Source: Plantactinospora alkalitolerans
GTDB taxonomy: Bacteria > Actinomycetota > Actinomycetes > Mycobacteriales > Micromonosporaceae
Direction of reading: 5' to 3'
Assembly: GCF_015690345.1 (NCBI RefSeq)
Contig: NZ_JADPUN010000177.1
Location: 1-64,000 of the forward strand
DNA length: 64,000 nucleotides
Part shown: positions 17,472 through 26,361 of the stretch, piece by piece
How positions within the stretch are numbered: the first letter of the stretch is position 1
Layout: the number at the start of each line of letters is the position of its first letter
Translations under genes and position numbers: made by a program
The notes under the pieces: generated by a model
Told to the model about the DNA's origin: nothing
The model's input: the letters and a program-made list of their open reading frames with translations, nothing else
Database searches by the model: none

Positions 17472-17880
17472 CGTGCAACTCCCCTCGACCCACCACGCCG
17501 TGGGTCACTCTCCGCCAGACTAGGCCCTGCCGACGCACCCCTCTATCGGCGGACGGTCAGCCGGACGTCGGATCCGGACTCTGTCCTTTCACCTGTTGCG
17601 GGTAATCGACACGCCCGCCTCGGAGTACCCACGCTTCCCCTGCCTTCACCCGATTCACCGCATCCCCTCACCGAACCACCACATCCGCGGCCCGGCCACC
17701 GCGTTCCGCCGTACCCTCCACGACAACGCCGGGACCAGCATCGGAGGGCACCGAAAGGGACGTACGGGCCGGAGGGGCATCCCCGGCACCAGGGCACCCG
17801 CCGAACGGACCCGCGTACTACCGTCAAGCTGCCGCCGGAGGAGTTCACGGCGGTGCGCCGATCTGGAAGGTAACCGCAGC
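17472..17880. other. Divergent intergenic region, no gene seen
   Basis: This 409-nt spacer lies between the leftward glutamate dehydrogenase and the rightward penicillin-binding protein. It contains the two promoters by necessity. I found no convincing promoter boxes, repeats or small gene in it. Confidence 0.4.
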
Positions 17881-19851
17881 ATGGGCTCTCCGTATCCATC
17901 CCTCCGCCACCACGGCCGGCGAACCGCCCCTCGCCAGGTGGTCGGTGCGGTCGTCGGACTACTGCTCGTCACCGGAGCCCTGGTCGGCTGTTCCGGGTCG
18001 GACGGCCCGGAACGGGCCGTGGACGCCTTTATCGCCGGCTGGCGGGGCGGCGACCTCAACAAGGTCGGTTTCCGGGACCCGGCCGGCGGGCGCATACCGG
18101 CGACCGACGTGGCCGACGAGATCAGGGAACTCTCCGGCGACCTGGCCAAGACGCCACCGGCGCTCCGCCGGGAGGGCGAGGCGAAGATCACAGCAGACAC
18201 CGCGACCGTGACGGTACGGGTGGACTGGACACTTCCGGATAACACGCACTGGACGTACCCGTCGGAGATCCACCTCAAGCGTGGCAATGATGACGATTGG
18301 CAGGTGCTCTGGGAGCCCAAGGTGGTCGAGCCGAAGCTCACCAGCGGCGATCAGCTCGCCCTGCGCCGGCTCCCCGCCAAGCGGGCCCAGGTGACCGACG
18401 GCGCGGGCAACGGCATCGTGCTGCCCCGGCCGGTGGTCGTCGTTGGCGTGCAGCCCGGTGAGGTGTCCAACGTACCGGCGCTGGTACGCGACCTGGACCG
18501 GGCGTTCAAGGCGATCCGTCCGCCGATCACCCCGGCCATCGACCTATCCGACCTGCCGAAACGGTTGAGCGAGGCGAAACCGGACGCCTTCGTCGACATC
18601 GTCAGCCTGCGCCGGGACGCGTACCTCCAGATCAAGTCCCGCATCTACGACCTGCCGGGAACGAAGTTCCGGGACGAGCAGCGCGAGCTGGCACCGTACC
18701 GGGGCTTCGCCGCAGCCCTGCTCGGCTCGGTCGATCCGGTGCAGGCCGCCGACCTGGAGGCCAACCCCGGCTTGTTCTCCGACGGTGACGTGGTCGGCCA
18801 CGGTGGACTCCAGGGCCGCTACGACAAGCAACTGCGGGGTGGAACCGGGATCAGCGTGATCATCACCAGCAAGCGGCCGGACGGTTCCGTGACCCCGACC
18901 GGCACCGAGGCGTTCCGCCGCGAACCGGCGGCCGGCATCCCGCTGAAGACCACCCTCGACGTGCGGGTGCAGAGCGCCGCCGACCGTGCCGTGGAGGCGG
19001 AGAAGCGCCGGAGCGCCCTGGTCGCGGTACGGATCAGCGACGGCGCGGTGCTCGCGGCGGCCAACGGTGGCAGCGCCGAGAACCTCGCCTTCACCGCCCA
19101 GGTACCGCCGGGCTCGACCTTCAAGATGGTCAGCACGCTCGGTCTGCTCGACGCGGGCGCGGTCACCCTCGACGGTCCGGTCGCCTGCCCGAAGACCTTC
19201 ACCGTGGAGGGACGTTCGTTCAAGAACTCCGACTCCTTCGAACTCGGCACGGTGCCGTTCCGGACCGACTTCGCCAAGTCCTGCAACACGGCCTTCGCCG
19301 CGCTCGCTCCCAAGCTGGGCCCGGACGGGCTGGCCAACGCGGGCCGGAGCCTCGGTCTGGAGGGCACCTGGCAGCTCGGGGTCGACGCGTTCACCGGCAA
19401 GGTCTCGGCCGGCGGCTCGGCCGCCGAACGGGCCGCAGCCGCCTTCGGTCAGGGGACCACGCTGGTCAGCCCGCTGAGCCTGGCGGCGGCCACCGCCGGG
19501 GTGGCCCGGGGCCAGTGGCAGCAGCCGAAACTGGTGGTGGAGCCGAACCCGGGCCAGGCCGCGCCACCCGGTCCGCAACTTCAGGCCGGTTCGGTCGAAC
19601 CGCTGCGCACGATGATGCGCGAGGTGGTCACCTCGGGGACCGGTTCGGCGCTGAAGGACGTGCCGGGCAAGCCGGTGTACGGCAAGACCGGCACCGCCGA
19701 GTACGACGACAATCCGGCACACACCCACGCCTGGTTCGTGGGCTGGCAGGGAGACGTCGCGTTCGCGGTCTTCGTCGAGAAGGGCGGAGCGAGTACGGCC
19801 ACCGCCGTGCCGATCGCCGAGCGCTTCCTGCGCAGTCTGGCCGCCCGGTAA
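17881..19851 (+). CDS. Class B penicillin-binding protein, lipoprotein with NTF2-like domain
   Basis: The ATG at 17881 follows GGAAGG. The 656-residue product begins with a lipoprotein signal whose lipobox is ALVGCSG (Cys about 39). A MecA_N/NTF2-like domain follows (about 44-160), then a dimerisation domain (about 170-340) and a transpeptidase domain (about 355-656). The penicillin-binding motifs are complete: active-site STFK at Ser412, SCN at 467-469 and KTGT at 602-605. It should cross-link peptidoglycan at the outer face of the membrane. The arrangement is that of MecA/PBP2a-like class B enzymes, many of which bind beta-lactams weakly, but resistance cannot be inferred. It is monocistronic, with a terminator 27 nt downstream. 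Confidence 0.93.
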   Translation: MGSPYPSLRHHGRRTAPRQVVGAVVGLLLVTGALVGCSGSDGPERAVDAFIAGWRGGDLNKVGFRDPAGGRIPATDVADEIRELSGDLAKTPPALRREGEAKITADTATVTVRVDWTLPDNTHWTYPSEIHLKRGNDDDWQVLWEPKVVEPKLTSGDQLALRRLPAKRAQVTDGAGNGIVLPRPVVVVGVQPGEVSNVPALVRDLDRAFKAIRPPITPAIDLSDLPKRLSEAKPDAFVDIVSLRRDAYLQIKSRIYDLPGTKFRDEQRELAPYRGFAAALLGSVDPVQAADLEANPGLFSDGDVVGHGGLQGRYDKQLRGGTGISVIITSKRPDGSVTPTGTEAFRREPAAGIPLKTTLDVRVQSAADRAVEAEKRRSALVAVRISDGAVLAAANGGSAENLAFTAQVPPGSTFKMVSTLGLLDAGAVTLDGPVACPKTFTVEGRSFKNSDSFELGTVPFRTDFAKSCNTAFAALAPKLGPDGLANAGRSLGLEGTWQLGVDAFTGKVSAGGSAAERAAAAFGQGTTLVSPLSLAAATAGVARGQWQQPKLVVEPNPGQAAPPGPQLQAGSVEPLRTMMREVVTSGTGSALKDVPGKPVYGKTGTAEYDDNPAHTHAWFVGWQGDVAFAVFVEKGGASTATAVPIAERFLRSLAAR

Positions 19852-19877
19852 CCGCGTCCGGTCTCCGGACCGGGCTC

Positions 19878-19914
19878 GGGGCGGCCGACGGGGAACTTTC
19901 CCGTCGGCCGCCCC
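19878..19914. terminator. Hairpin between convergent penicillin-binding protein and TM2 genes
   Basis: GGGGCGGCCGACGGG (19878-19892) pairs perfectly with CCCGTCGGCCGCCCC (19900-19914) with a short AACTTT-type loop. It sits between the stops at 19851 and 19951. Confidence 0.8.
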
Positions 19915-19950
19915 GGTGTCAGGCCTTCACCAGCAGCAGTGGACCGCTGG

Positions 19951-20184
19951 TCAGCGGGCCAGCGCCAGACCTTCCTTGTCGGTGAACTTGCCGATCAGGA
20001 TCATGATGAAGTCGATCAGCACCCAGACGCCGAGCCCACCGAAGGTCAGGATCATGAGAACGCCGGTGCCGATCTTGCCGACGTAGAACCGGTGCACCCC
20101 GAACCCGCCGAGGAAGAAGCAGAGCAGCACCGCGACGAGCCAGGACCGGGTCCCGACGCCAGCACCGGTAGTGGTTGTGGACAT
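19951..20184 (-). CDS. TM2 domain-containing small membrane protein
   Basis: The ATG at 20182-20184 has AAGGGA upstream and gives a 77-residue protein starting MSTTTTGAG; a longer frame lacks support. It consists almost entirely of a TM2 domain, two helices with the hallmark [19 protein letters not shown] between them, followed by [18 protein letters not shown]. The function of bacterial TM2 proteins is unknown. It lies between the penicillin-binding protein and the TetR regulator, transcribed toward the former. Confidence 0.9.
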   Translation of the reverse strand: MSTTTTGAGVGTRSWLVAVLLCFFLGGFGVHRFYVGKIGTGVLMILTFGGLGVWVLIDFIMILIGKFTDKEGLALAR

Positions 20185-20340
20185 GTTTATTCCCTTCAGG
20201 ACACACAGGCTGATTGCGCGCGCCGGAGGACGGCGCGACTCGTCCACGCCAAGGGGGTTTTCCGGCGTGGACGGCGATCGCGCACACTACCGCAACAGGC
20301 GCGGTCATGTTGTCCCTGAGCTGGGGTCCGAGCAGGGACG

Positions 20341-20934
20341 TTACGGGGCGACGGGCCGAGGCAGGCTCGCGACGAACATCGCGATCAGTTGCTCGTACGT
20401 CTCGTCCAGATCCTCCGGTAGGCCGAAGCCGCCCCCGGCCTCGATCGAGACGAAACCGTGCGCGATGGACCGGGCACACCTCGTGGCGTGGATCGCCCCC
20501 GAATCCGTGAGCCCGTATCCGCGCAGGGTGGCGAGGAAGACCTGCAACAGCCGGGTGCCGGCGGCCACCATCACCGGGTTGTGCAACGGGTCGGGGGGCA
20601 GCGCGGCATAGCGGGCGGGATGGTCCCGTACGTAATCGCGGTAGCCGCGCATCAGCACCGCCACCGCCTCGTCCCCACTGCGGCCCATCGCCGCCGCCGT
20701 GAACCGCTCGGTCATCTCGTCCATCACCCGCGCGCCGACCAGCATCCGCAGCTCGGCGAGTCCTGCGACGTGCTTGTAGAGCGACGGCGGCGCGACCCCG
20801 GTACGCCCGGCGACCGCCGCCAGGGTCAGCGCCTCCGCGCCCTGCTCGTCGATGACGGCCAGCGCGGCGTCCACGACCGCCGTGGTGGACAATCCGGCCC
20901 TAGGCACCGCTTCGTCCGGCAGGGACTCGAACAC
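20341..20934 (-). CDS. TetR-family transcriptional regulator
   Basis: The 197-residue protein has an N-terminal helix-turn-helix (about 18-62) containing ALTLAAVAGRTGVAPPSLYKHV, the classic TetR recognition-helix pattern. A C-terminal ligand-binding region of the WHG/TetR_C type follows (RDHPARYAALPPDP near 105). The apparent start is a GTG at 20932-20934 without a strong ribosome binding site, so leaderless translation is possible. A small inverted repeat ATAGC-N6-GCTAT 24 nt upstream could be its own operator. No obvious target gene neighbours it: the TM2 gene is on the same strand downstream and the arginase-like gene ends toward it. Confidence 0.88.
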   Translation of the reverse strand: MFESLPDEAVPRAGLSTTAVVDAALAVIDEQGAEALTLAAVAGRTGVAPPSLYKHVAGLAELRMLVGARVMDEMTERFTAAAMGRSGDEAVAVLMRGYRDYVRDHPARYAALPPDPLHNPVMVAAGTRLLQVFLATLRGYGLTDSGAIHATRCARSIAHGFVSIEAGGGFGLPEDLDETYEQLIAMFVASLPRPVAP

Positions 20935-20957
20935 GGCGGGTCACCCGGCTATTGCTC

Positions 20958-20973
20958 ATAGCCGCAAAGCTAT
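20958..20973. promoter_or_regulatory. Possible TetR autoregulatory operator
   Basis: ATAGC-CGCAAA-GCTAT is a perfect 5-bp inverted repeat with a 6-nt spacer, in an AT-rich patch 24 nt upstream of the TetR start. Short palindromes in this position are often autoregulatory operators. The assignment rests on position only. Confidence 0.35.
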
Positions 20974-21030
20974 TCACCACTACCACCACCTGTCAACCGA
21001 CCGCGACCTCCGCCCCACCGACTCCAGACC

Positions 21031-21082
21031 TTGACGACCTGTTGTTGCTCGAACAACCGCGGTGACGACAACAGGTCGTCAA
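21031..21082. terminator. Perfect 15-bp interrupted palindrome, possible terminator
   Basis: TTGACGACCTGTTGT (21031-21045) is exactly complementary to ACAACAGGTCGTCAA (21068-21082). The 22-nt centre holds a smaller stem (GTTG/CAAC). It lies 87 nt downstream of the arginase-like stop (21169), on the side where that transcript ends. It could instead be a protein-binding palindrome in front of the TetR gene. It is less GC-rich than the other terminators here. Confidence 0.5.
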
Positions 21083-21168
21083 CATCTACGACAAACCGTC
21101 GAGGTTGACGTGGAACTCGAGCCGGTTGCCCGCCGGGGAGCCGGCTGGGCACCCTGAAGCGCGGCCAG

Positions 21169-22923
21169 TCAGGCGATCTCCGCAGCCGACCCGGTCTCCG
21201 GACCTGGCGTCGGCGACTCCCGATCCGGCCCACCGATCCCCGGCACGGAATCATCGGCCGGCAGCACACCGGCCGACGGAGTCTCGGCGGGCCGCAGGCC
21301 CGTGGCTGGCGAGGAGTGGCGCCGTAGCCGTCCCGGGCCCGCCGACGCGGGCGGGCCGACCGCCTCGGACCAGCGGGCGGACAGGTCGCGAGGCTCGGGC
21401 CGTCGGGAGTTGACGCTGGTCGACTCGTCCCGGCCGAACGACGCGGCACCGTCGAACGACGCGCCCCGATCGGATGCCTCAAGGCCCTCGGGCAGCCCAA
21501 CACCCTCGGGCAACTCGACACTCGCGGGCAGCCCAGCACGGGCAGACGACTCAGCCCGATCGAACGACTCAGCCCGATCGAACGACTCAGCCCGGTCGGA
21601 CGACTCAGCCCGATCGGACGACTCAGCAGGGTCGGCGGCGACCGGGGCGCGGCGGTCAGACCCTGGTCCGACCGCCTGCACCAAAGGCTCGTCCGACACC
21701 GGAATCAGGGACGGGACCGGGGTCGGGGTCGGGACCGGGGACGACACCGGAATCAGGGGCGACACCGGAATCAGGGGCGACACCGGAATCGGGGCCGGGT
21801 CCGGAATCGGGGCCGGGACCGCGCCCAGGGCGGCCGCCGCCGACGAGGGCTGGGCGAAGGCAGACATCCCGAGCGGCGGGACGCCCCGCGGCGCGACCGT
21901 GGACACGGTGGGCTGCCTGGCCGGCGGGACCGCCCGGGGTCCGGGCATCGCCGTCGGACCGCGCTCGGTTCCGGCTGACCGGGTCGACACGAGCCGCGGC
22001 GGGACCGCGTCCGGGGCGGCGACCGGAGCCAGACCGGCGACCAACGTACCGACGATCTCGGCGGCGTACGAGCCGGTCGGGTCGTAGTCGGGGTCGAAGA
22101 CCGTGACCTCCACCCCCAGACAGTGCGGGGTGTCGACCAGGCCCGCCAACAGCAGCTCCAACTCGGCGAACGCGATCCCGCCCGGGTCCGGCGCGTCGAC
22201 CGCCGGCATCACCGCCGGGTCGAGTACGTCGACGTCGACGTGCACCCAGTAGCCCGCGCAGTCGGTCAACTGGTCATGGGCCCACTGGGCGGTCCGGGCC
22301 GCCCCCTCGACCCGCAGCGCCGGTACCGGCCGGGTCACGATCCCGGCCGCCTGCAGGTCGAGTCGGTACTCGTCATGGGCCCGGATGCCGAGCACCACCA
22401 CGTCGATGTCCCGAAAGTACGGCCGGCGTCCCTCGATCGCGGCCAGGTCGGCCTGTCCCCGCCCGGTGACCAGGGCCAGGTCCTCGCCGGCCGCCGCGCC
22501 GACGTACGAGGCATTGCCCGGGTGCCGGAAGTCGGAATGGCCGTCCACGAAGACGAGGCCGATCCGACCGCCGACCGACTCGCCGAGCCGGTGCATCGCG
22601 AGCGCCGAACCGAGCAGGATGGAGCAGTCCCCGCCGAGCACCAGCGGGAACTCGCCCTGGTCGATGATCCCGCCGATCCGGTCGGCCAACTCCATCGAGT
22701 AGTCCGCGATCGCACCGGCATGGCACACCCCGTCCCCGGGACGCCAGTCGCCCGGGTCGTACCGGGACGGGGTGAGGCAGCCGGCGTCCCGGGCTCCCAG
22801 CCGGGCGATCAGCTCGTGGTCCCGCAGCGCGCCCGGTGCCTTGGCACAGCCCGGCACCGACGTGGAGGTCGGCGGACGCAGACCCAGGTTGGACGGAGCG
22901 TCCAGGACGGCGATCCGGCGCAT
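21169..22923 (-). CDS. Arginase-fold ureohydrolase-like enzyme with long disordered tail
   Basis: Residues 1 to about 305 form an arginase/agmatinase-type domain. VDGHSD (127-131), HVDVDVLDP and EVTVFDPDYDP match the manganese-binding motifs, and PDPGG is present. The usual GGDHS motif is GGDCS here (Cys100), so one histidine ligand is replaced by cysteine. Such enzymes hydrolyse guanidino compounds (arginine, agmatine, guanidinobutyrate) to urea, but the substrate is not clear and the Cys change leaves activity open. The remaining 280 residues are low complexity: PIPVSPLIPVS repeats, then DRAESS/DRAESF repeats from 18-bp DNA units, then Pro/Ser/Gly-rich sequence. Family members normally end near residue 310. 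Confidence 0.85.
   Translation of the reverse strand: MRRIAVLDAPSNLGLRPPTSTSVPGCAKAPGALRDHELIARLGARDAGCLTPSRYDPGDWRPGDGVCHAGAIADYSMELADRIGGIIDQGEFPLVLGGDCSILLGSALAMHRLGESVGGRIGLVFVDGHSDFRHPGNASYVGAAAGEDLALVTGRGQADLAAIEGRRPYFRDIDVVVLGIRAHDEYRLDLQAAGIVTRPVPALRVEGAARTAQWAHDQLTDCAGYWVHVDVDVLDPAVMPAVDAPDPGGIAFAELELLLAGLVDTPHCLGVEVTVFDPDYDPTGSYAAEIVGTLVAGLAPVAAPDAVPPRLVSTRSAGTERGPTAMPGPRAVPPARQPTVSTVAPRGVPPLGMSAFAQPSSAAAALGAVPAPIPDPAPIPVSPLIPVSPLIPVSSPVPTPTPVPSLIPVSDEPLVQAVGPGSDRRAPVAADPAESSDRAESSDRAESFDRAESFDRAESSARAGLPASVELPEGVGLPEGLEASDRGASFDGAASFGRDESTSVNSRRPEPRDLSARWSEAVGPPASAGPGRLRRHSSPATGLRPAETPSAGVLPADDSVPGIGGPDRESPTPGPETGSAAEIA
21547..21814. repeat. Two 18-bp tandem repeat arrays in the tail of the arginase-like gene
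   Basis: Array one (21547-21633) is four full copies and a partial copy of GACTCAGCCCGATCGAAC, encoding DRAESS-type hexads on the minus strand. Array two (21743-21814) is four copies around GACACCGGAATCAGGGGC, encoding IPVSPL-type hexads. Both keep the frame. Confidence 0.9.
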
Positions 22924-22986
22924 AGTGTGCTCCCGTCCGGTATCGCGGCTGCCAGGCCGGCATGCGCGCTGCTCGTACTCACATTG

Positions 22987-23922
22987 TCAGAAGAGCGCGC
23001 GCGAGAGCGCCCGCCGGGCGCTGGCCACCGCAGGATCGTCCGGACCGGCGATGCTGAACAGGGACACCAGGTGCTGCCGGGTCGCCTCCCGGTCATCGCC
23101 GGCGGTCCGGCGGACCAGTTCGACCAGCCGGGCGTACGCCTGCTCCGCCTGGCCGCTGAGCACCTCGATGTCGGCGGCCAGTAGCTGCGCCGCGACGTCG
23201 TCCGGCGCCGAGTCGGCCACCGCGAGCGCTGCCGCCGGGTCCGCACCGCTCACCCGGCGGGCCAGCGCGACGTGCGCCAGGCCGGCCTCGGCCGCGGCGT
23301 CCGCCGGAGCATCCGACAGGATCTTCTTGTACGCCCGCTCGGCGGCGTCCAGGTCACCGCTGATCAGCGCCTCGTCGGCCTCGGTGAGCCGGGGGTCCTC
23401 CGGAGCCTCCACCGATACGCCACCGGCCTTGAGGACCGCGCCGATCCACTGCCGCAACTGCGCCTCGGGCACCACGCCGGAGAAGGCGTCGACCGGCTGG
23501 CCGCCCACCACCGCGTAGACCATCGGGATGCCCTGCACCCGGAACATCTGGGCGAGGCGGGGGTTGGCGTCGACGTCGACCTTGGCGAGCACCCATGCGC
23601 CGTCGCCCTCGACGGCCAGCCGCTCCAACACCGGAGAGAGCTGTTTGCAGGGCTCGCACCACTCGGCCCAGAAGTCGATCACCACGGGGGTGGTCAGGGA
23701 ACGTTCCAGCACCTCGGACTGGAAAGTGGCTTCGGTGACGTCGATCACCGAGACTCCACCCGCGCCCGCGGGAGGTGTGCTGGCCGGGGCCGCGCCCGGC
23801 GTGGCACGGCTGGCCGGCTGGGCGGAGGGTGCCGGCGTGGCGGGCGTCTGGGCGGCGCGCAGCGCGCCGAGGTCTACCGCGCCGCGGGTGAAGATCGACG
23901 AGGTGATCCGTGGGTCGCTCAT
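22987..23922 (-). CDS. YbbN/CnoX-like thioredoxin-TPR protein
   Basis: The 311-residue protein has a Pro/Ala-rich N-terminal arm (to about 55), a thioredoxin domain (about 57-165) with active site WCEPC, and a C-terminal helical TPR-like region (about 185-311). This matches the YbbN/CnoX family of holdase chaperedoxins, which protect clients from oxidative aggregation. Unlike the E. coli protein, which has lost one cysteine, both cysteines are present, so thiol-disulfide activity is plausible. It is cytoplasmic, as no signal peptide is visible. It sits between the isobutyryl-CoA mutase gene and the arginase-like gene, all leftward, with 63 nt between this gene and the latter. Confidence 0.92.
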   Translation of the reverse strand: MSDPRITSSIFTRGAVDLGALRAAQTPATPAPSAQPASRATPGAAPASTPPAGAGGVSVIDVTEATFQSEVLERSLTTPVVIDFWAEWCEPCKQLSPVLERLAVEGDGAWVLAKVDVDANPRLAQMFRVQGIPMVYAVVGGQPVDAFSGVVPEAQLRQWIGAVLKAGGVSVEAPEDPRLTEADEALISGDLDAAERAYKKILSDAPADAAAEAGLAHVALARRVSGADPAAALAVADSAPDDVAAQLLAADIEVLSGQAEQAYARLVELVRRTAGDDREATRQHLVSLFSIAGPDDPAVASARRALSRALF

Positions 23923-24033
23923 GGTTGTCTAGTCTCGCACGCGACGCTGGCATCCCAGCCCAACCGCCACCGCCCGACAGTATCGACCGGGTCACCCATC
24001 CCAATACCGGCCGTCACCGGGCGCACCGCCGCG

Positions 24034-25722
24034 TCAGAACCGGGCCGGTTCCCGGTAGACGCCCCATTCGGCGCGCAGTGCGTCACAGATCTCCCCCAGG
24101 GTCGCTTCGGCGCGTACCGCGTCCAGCATCGGCGGAATGAGGTTCTCCCCGGTCCGGGCGACGTCGACCATCCGGGCCAGGGCCGCCGTCACGGCGTCGG
24201 CGTTCCGGCCGGTTCTGCGATCGCCCAGCAGCCGGCGCTGCTCCACCTCGACCTCGTGCGAGACCCGCATGATCTCCAGCTCCTTGGCGATCGTCCCGGT
24301 GTGGCAGTTCACTCCGACGATCCGCTTGTCGCCCTTCTCCAGCGCCTGCTGGTAGACGAAGGCCGACTCGGCGATCTGGCCGGTGAACCAACCGTCCTCG
24401 ATCCCGCGCAGGATGCCGGAGGTCATCGGCCCGATCGGGTGCGGCCCCTCCCCGCCGAGCTGCCGGATCCGGCTGAAGATCTCTTCCGCCTCGGCTTCGA
24501 GCCTGTCGGTGAGCGCCTCGACGTACCAGGAGCCACCGAGCGGATCGGCCACATTGGTGACTCCGGTCTCCTCCATCAGTACCTGCTGGGTCCGCAGCGC
24601 GATCTCGGCGGACGAGTCGCTGGGCAACGCCAGGGTTTCGTCCAGCGCATTGGTGTGCAGCGAGTTGGTGCCGCCGAGCACCGCGGCGAGCGCCTCGACC
24701 GCGGTGCGTACGACATTGTTGACCGGCTGTTGGGCGGTCAGCGACACCCCGGCGGTCTGGGTGTGGAAGCGCAGCCAGAGCGCGCGCTCGTCGGTGGCGC
24801 CGTACACCTCGCGCAACCATCGGGCCCAGATCCGGCGCGCGGCCCGGAACTTGGCGATCTCCTCGAAGAAGTCGACGTGCGAGTCGAAGAAGAAGCTCAG
24901 GCCGGGCGCGAAGCTGTTGACGTCCAGGCCCCGGGACAGTCCCAGTTCGACGTAGCCGAACCCGTCCGCGAGGGTGTACGCCAACTCCTGCGCGGCGGTC
25001 GACCCGGCCTCCCGGATGTGGTAGCCGGAGACCGACAGCGGCTTGTAGCGGGGGATCTCCCGCGCGCAGTACTCCATCAGGTCGCCGATCAACCGCAGGT
25101 GCGGCTCGGGATCGAAGAGCCACTCCTTCTGCGCGATGTACTCCTTGAAGATGTCGGTCTGGAGCGTTCCGTCGAGTGCGGAGATGTCGGCGCCCTGCCG
25201 TTCGGCGGCCACCAGGTACATGCAGAAGACCGGTACCGCCGGGCCCGAGATGGTCATCGAGGTGGTCACCCCGGCGAGGTCGATTCCGTCGAACAGCGTC
25301 TCCATGTCCGCCGCCGAGTCGATCGCCACCCCACAGTGCCCGACCTCGCCGAGCGCCTGCGGGTCGTCGGAGTCCCGGCCCATCAGGGTCGGCATGTCGA
25401 AGGCGACGGACAGTCCGCCGCCACCCGCGCCGAGGATCATCTTGTAGCGCTCGTTGGTCTGCCGGGCGTTGCCGAACCCGGCGAACTGCCGGATCGTCCA
25501 GGTCCGCCCCCGGTAGCCGGTCGGGTACAACCCCCGGGTGTACGGGTACTCGCCCGGCCAGCCGATCCGCTCGAAGCCGGGATGGGCGGTCCCGGGTTGG
25601 GGGCCGTACACCGGTTCGACGGGCAGGCCGGAGAGTGTGGTGAAGTCCGCGTCCCGCTTGCGTGCCGCGTCGTACCGGGCCTGCCAGCGGGCTCGACCAG
25701 CGGCGATTTCGTCGGCGTTCAT
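24034..25722 (-). CDS. icmA: Isobutyryl-CoA mutase large subunit (methylmalonyl-CoA mutase family)
   Basis: This 562-residue protein is the catalytic barrel of an adenosylcobalamin-dependent acyl-CoA mutase without the C-terminal B12-binding domain. [38 protein letters not shown] and [16 protein letters not shown] are family hallmarks. In methylmalonyl-CoA mutase an arginine contacts the substrate carboxylate in a KEFMVRN-type segment; here the equivalent is KEYIAQK, with Gln, the replacement typical of isobutyryl-CoA mutases. It would interconvert isobutyryl-CoA and butyryl-CoA, feeding valine carbon into fatty-acid and polyketide precursors. It needs a separate small B12-binding subunit (IcmB), not encoded in this window. 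The MeaB GTPase that protects such mutases lies 1.4 kb away. Start: ATG after AAGGAGG-type purines. Confidence 0.85.
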   Translation of the reverse strand: MNADEIAAGRARWQARYDAARKRDADFTTLSGLPVEPVYGPQPGTAHPGFERIGWPGEYPYTRGLYPTGYRGRTWTIRQFAGFGNARQTNERYKMILGAGGGGLSVAFDMPTLMGRDSDDPQALGEVGHCGVAIDSAADMETLFDGIDLAGVTTSMTISGPAVPVFCMYLVAAERQGADISALDGTLQTDIFKEYIAQKEWLFDPEPHLRLIGDLMEYCAREIPRYKPLSVSGYHIREAGSTAAQELAYTLADGFGYVELGLSRGLDVNSFAPGLSFFFDSHVDFFEEIAKFRAARRIWARWLREVYGATDERALWLRFHTQTAGVSLTAQQPVNNVVRTAVEALAAVLGGTNSLHTNALDETLALPSDSSAEIALRTQQVLMEETGVTNVADPLGGSWYVEALTDRLEAEAEEIFSRIRQLGGEGPHPIGPMTSGILRGIEDGWFTGQIAESAFVYQQALEKGDKRIVGVNCHTGTIAKELEIMRVSHEVEVEQRRLLGDRRTGRNADAVTAALARMVDVARTGENLIPPMLDAVRAEATLGEICDALRAEWGVYREPARF

Positions 25723-25797
25723 CGGGAAGGCCTCCTTGCGATCCTCGACTGCGCCCCGAGTGTAGAGGCCCGACCTGAACGATCGCTAAGGAGAGTC

Positions 25798-25857
25798 GTG
25801 ATCAAGGGATCTTCCGGGTTCGAGCCGGCGCGATTCCGGACGAAAGATCCCTGATCA
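25798..25857. repeat. 60-nt interrupted palindrome
   Basis: GTGATCAAGGGATCTTCCGG at the left is mirrored by CCGGACGAAAGATCCCTGATCAC at the right, with one base missing in the right arm and a short core. It lies between the Asp23 stop (25903) and the mutase start (25722), on the leftward transcript of both. It could be a terminator for the Asp23 gene or a dispersed palindromic element. Confidence 0.7.
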
Positions 25858-25902
25858 CGGTGATTGGCGGCCACCCCACCCCCGGCCGCAGGGTCGGGGC
25901 GG

Positions 25903-26361
25903 TCAGGCTCCGGCGGCCGGCGGCGCGTTCAGCTCGATGTCGTCGACCTTCACGTTCACCTCGGCGACCTGAAGGCCGTAGTTCTCGACCGCCTCGATCA
26001 CCTTGGCCCGGACCGCCTCGGTCACCTCGTGCACGACGTGGCCCGCCTGGATCACCAGGACGACCCTGATGGTCGCACTGGTTCCCTTCACCTCGGCCGA
26101 GACGCCTCGCCCGGCGTCGCCCACCTCGTCCAGCCCGACCTTGTCCAGCACGCTGTTGAAGAACCGCGCCACGTCGCCACCCAGATCGGCGACACCCGGC
26201 ACCGAACGGGCCGCCGTACCCGCGATCTTCTCCACGACCTCTTCGGACACCTCGGTGGCGCCCCTCGGCGCGGCGGCCGGCGCGGGCTGGGCTACCGGCG
26301 CGGGCTGGGCGGCCGGCGCGGTGCTCTCCGGCGCCTGGCCAGAATCGTTAACGTCGGTCAT
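25903..26361 (-). CDS. Asp23/Gls24 family envelope stress protein
   Basis: The 152-residue product has a disordered Ala/Pro/Gln-rich N terminus (about 45 residues with QPAP repeats) and an Asp23/Gls24 domain. The domain includes VSEEVVEKIAGTAARSVPGVADLG, VSAEVKGTSATIRVVLVIQAGH and VAEVNVKVDDIEL. These proteins are abundant, cytoplasmic or membrane-associated, and tied to alkaline or envelope stress; the biochemical role is unclear. It is transcribed alone from the 334-nt divergent region shared with the DUF2000 gene. Confidence 0.92.
   Translation of the reverse strand: MTDVNDSGQAPESTAPAAQPAPVAQPAPAAAPRGATEVSEEVVEKIAGTAARSVPGVADLGGDVARFFNSVLDKVGLDEVGDAGRGVSAEVKGTSATIRVVLVIQAGHVVHEVTEAVRAKVIEAVENYGLQVAEVNVKVDDIELNAPPAAGA

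Noticed and set aside
24034-25722. Methylmalonyl-CoA mutase alpha subunit
   Set aside because: The residue matching the substrate-binding Arg is Gln and no B12-binding domain is attached, so isobutyryl-CoA mutase is preferred.
25810-25840. GGTTCGAGCC resembling the T-loop of a tRNA
   Set aside because: It is the core of the 60-nt palindrome. No anticodon stem, D-arm or acceptor stem of a tRNA can be drawn around it.
23272-25854. 860-residue frame opposite YbbN and the mutase gene
   Set aside because: It spans two conserved minus-strand genes and their spacer, and has shadow-type composition.
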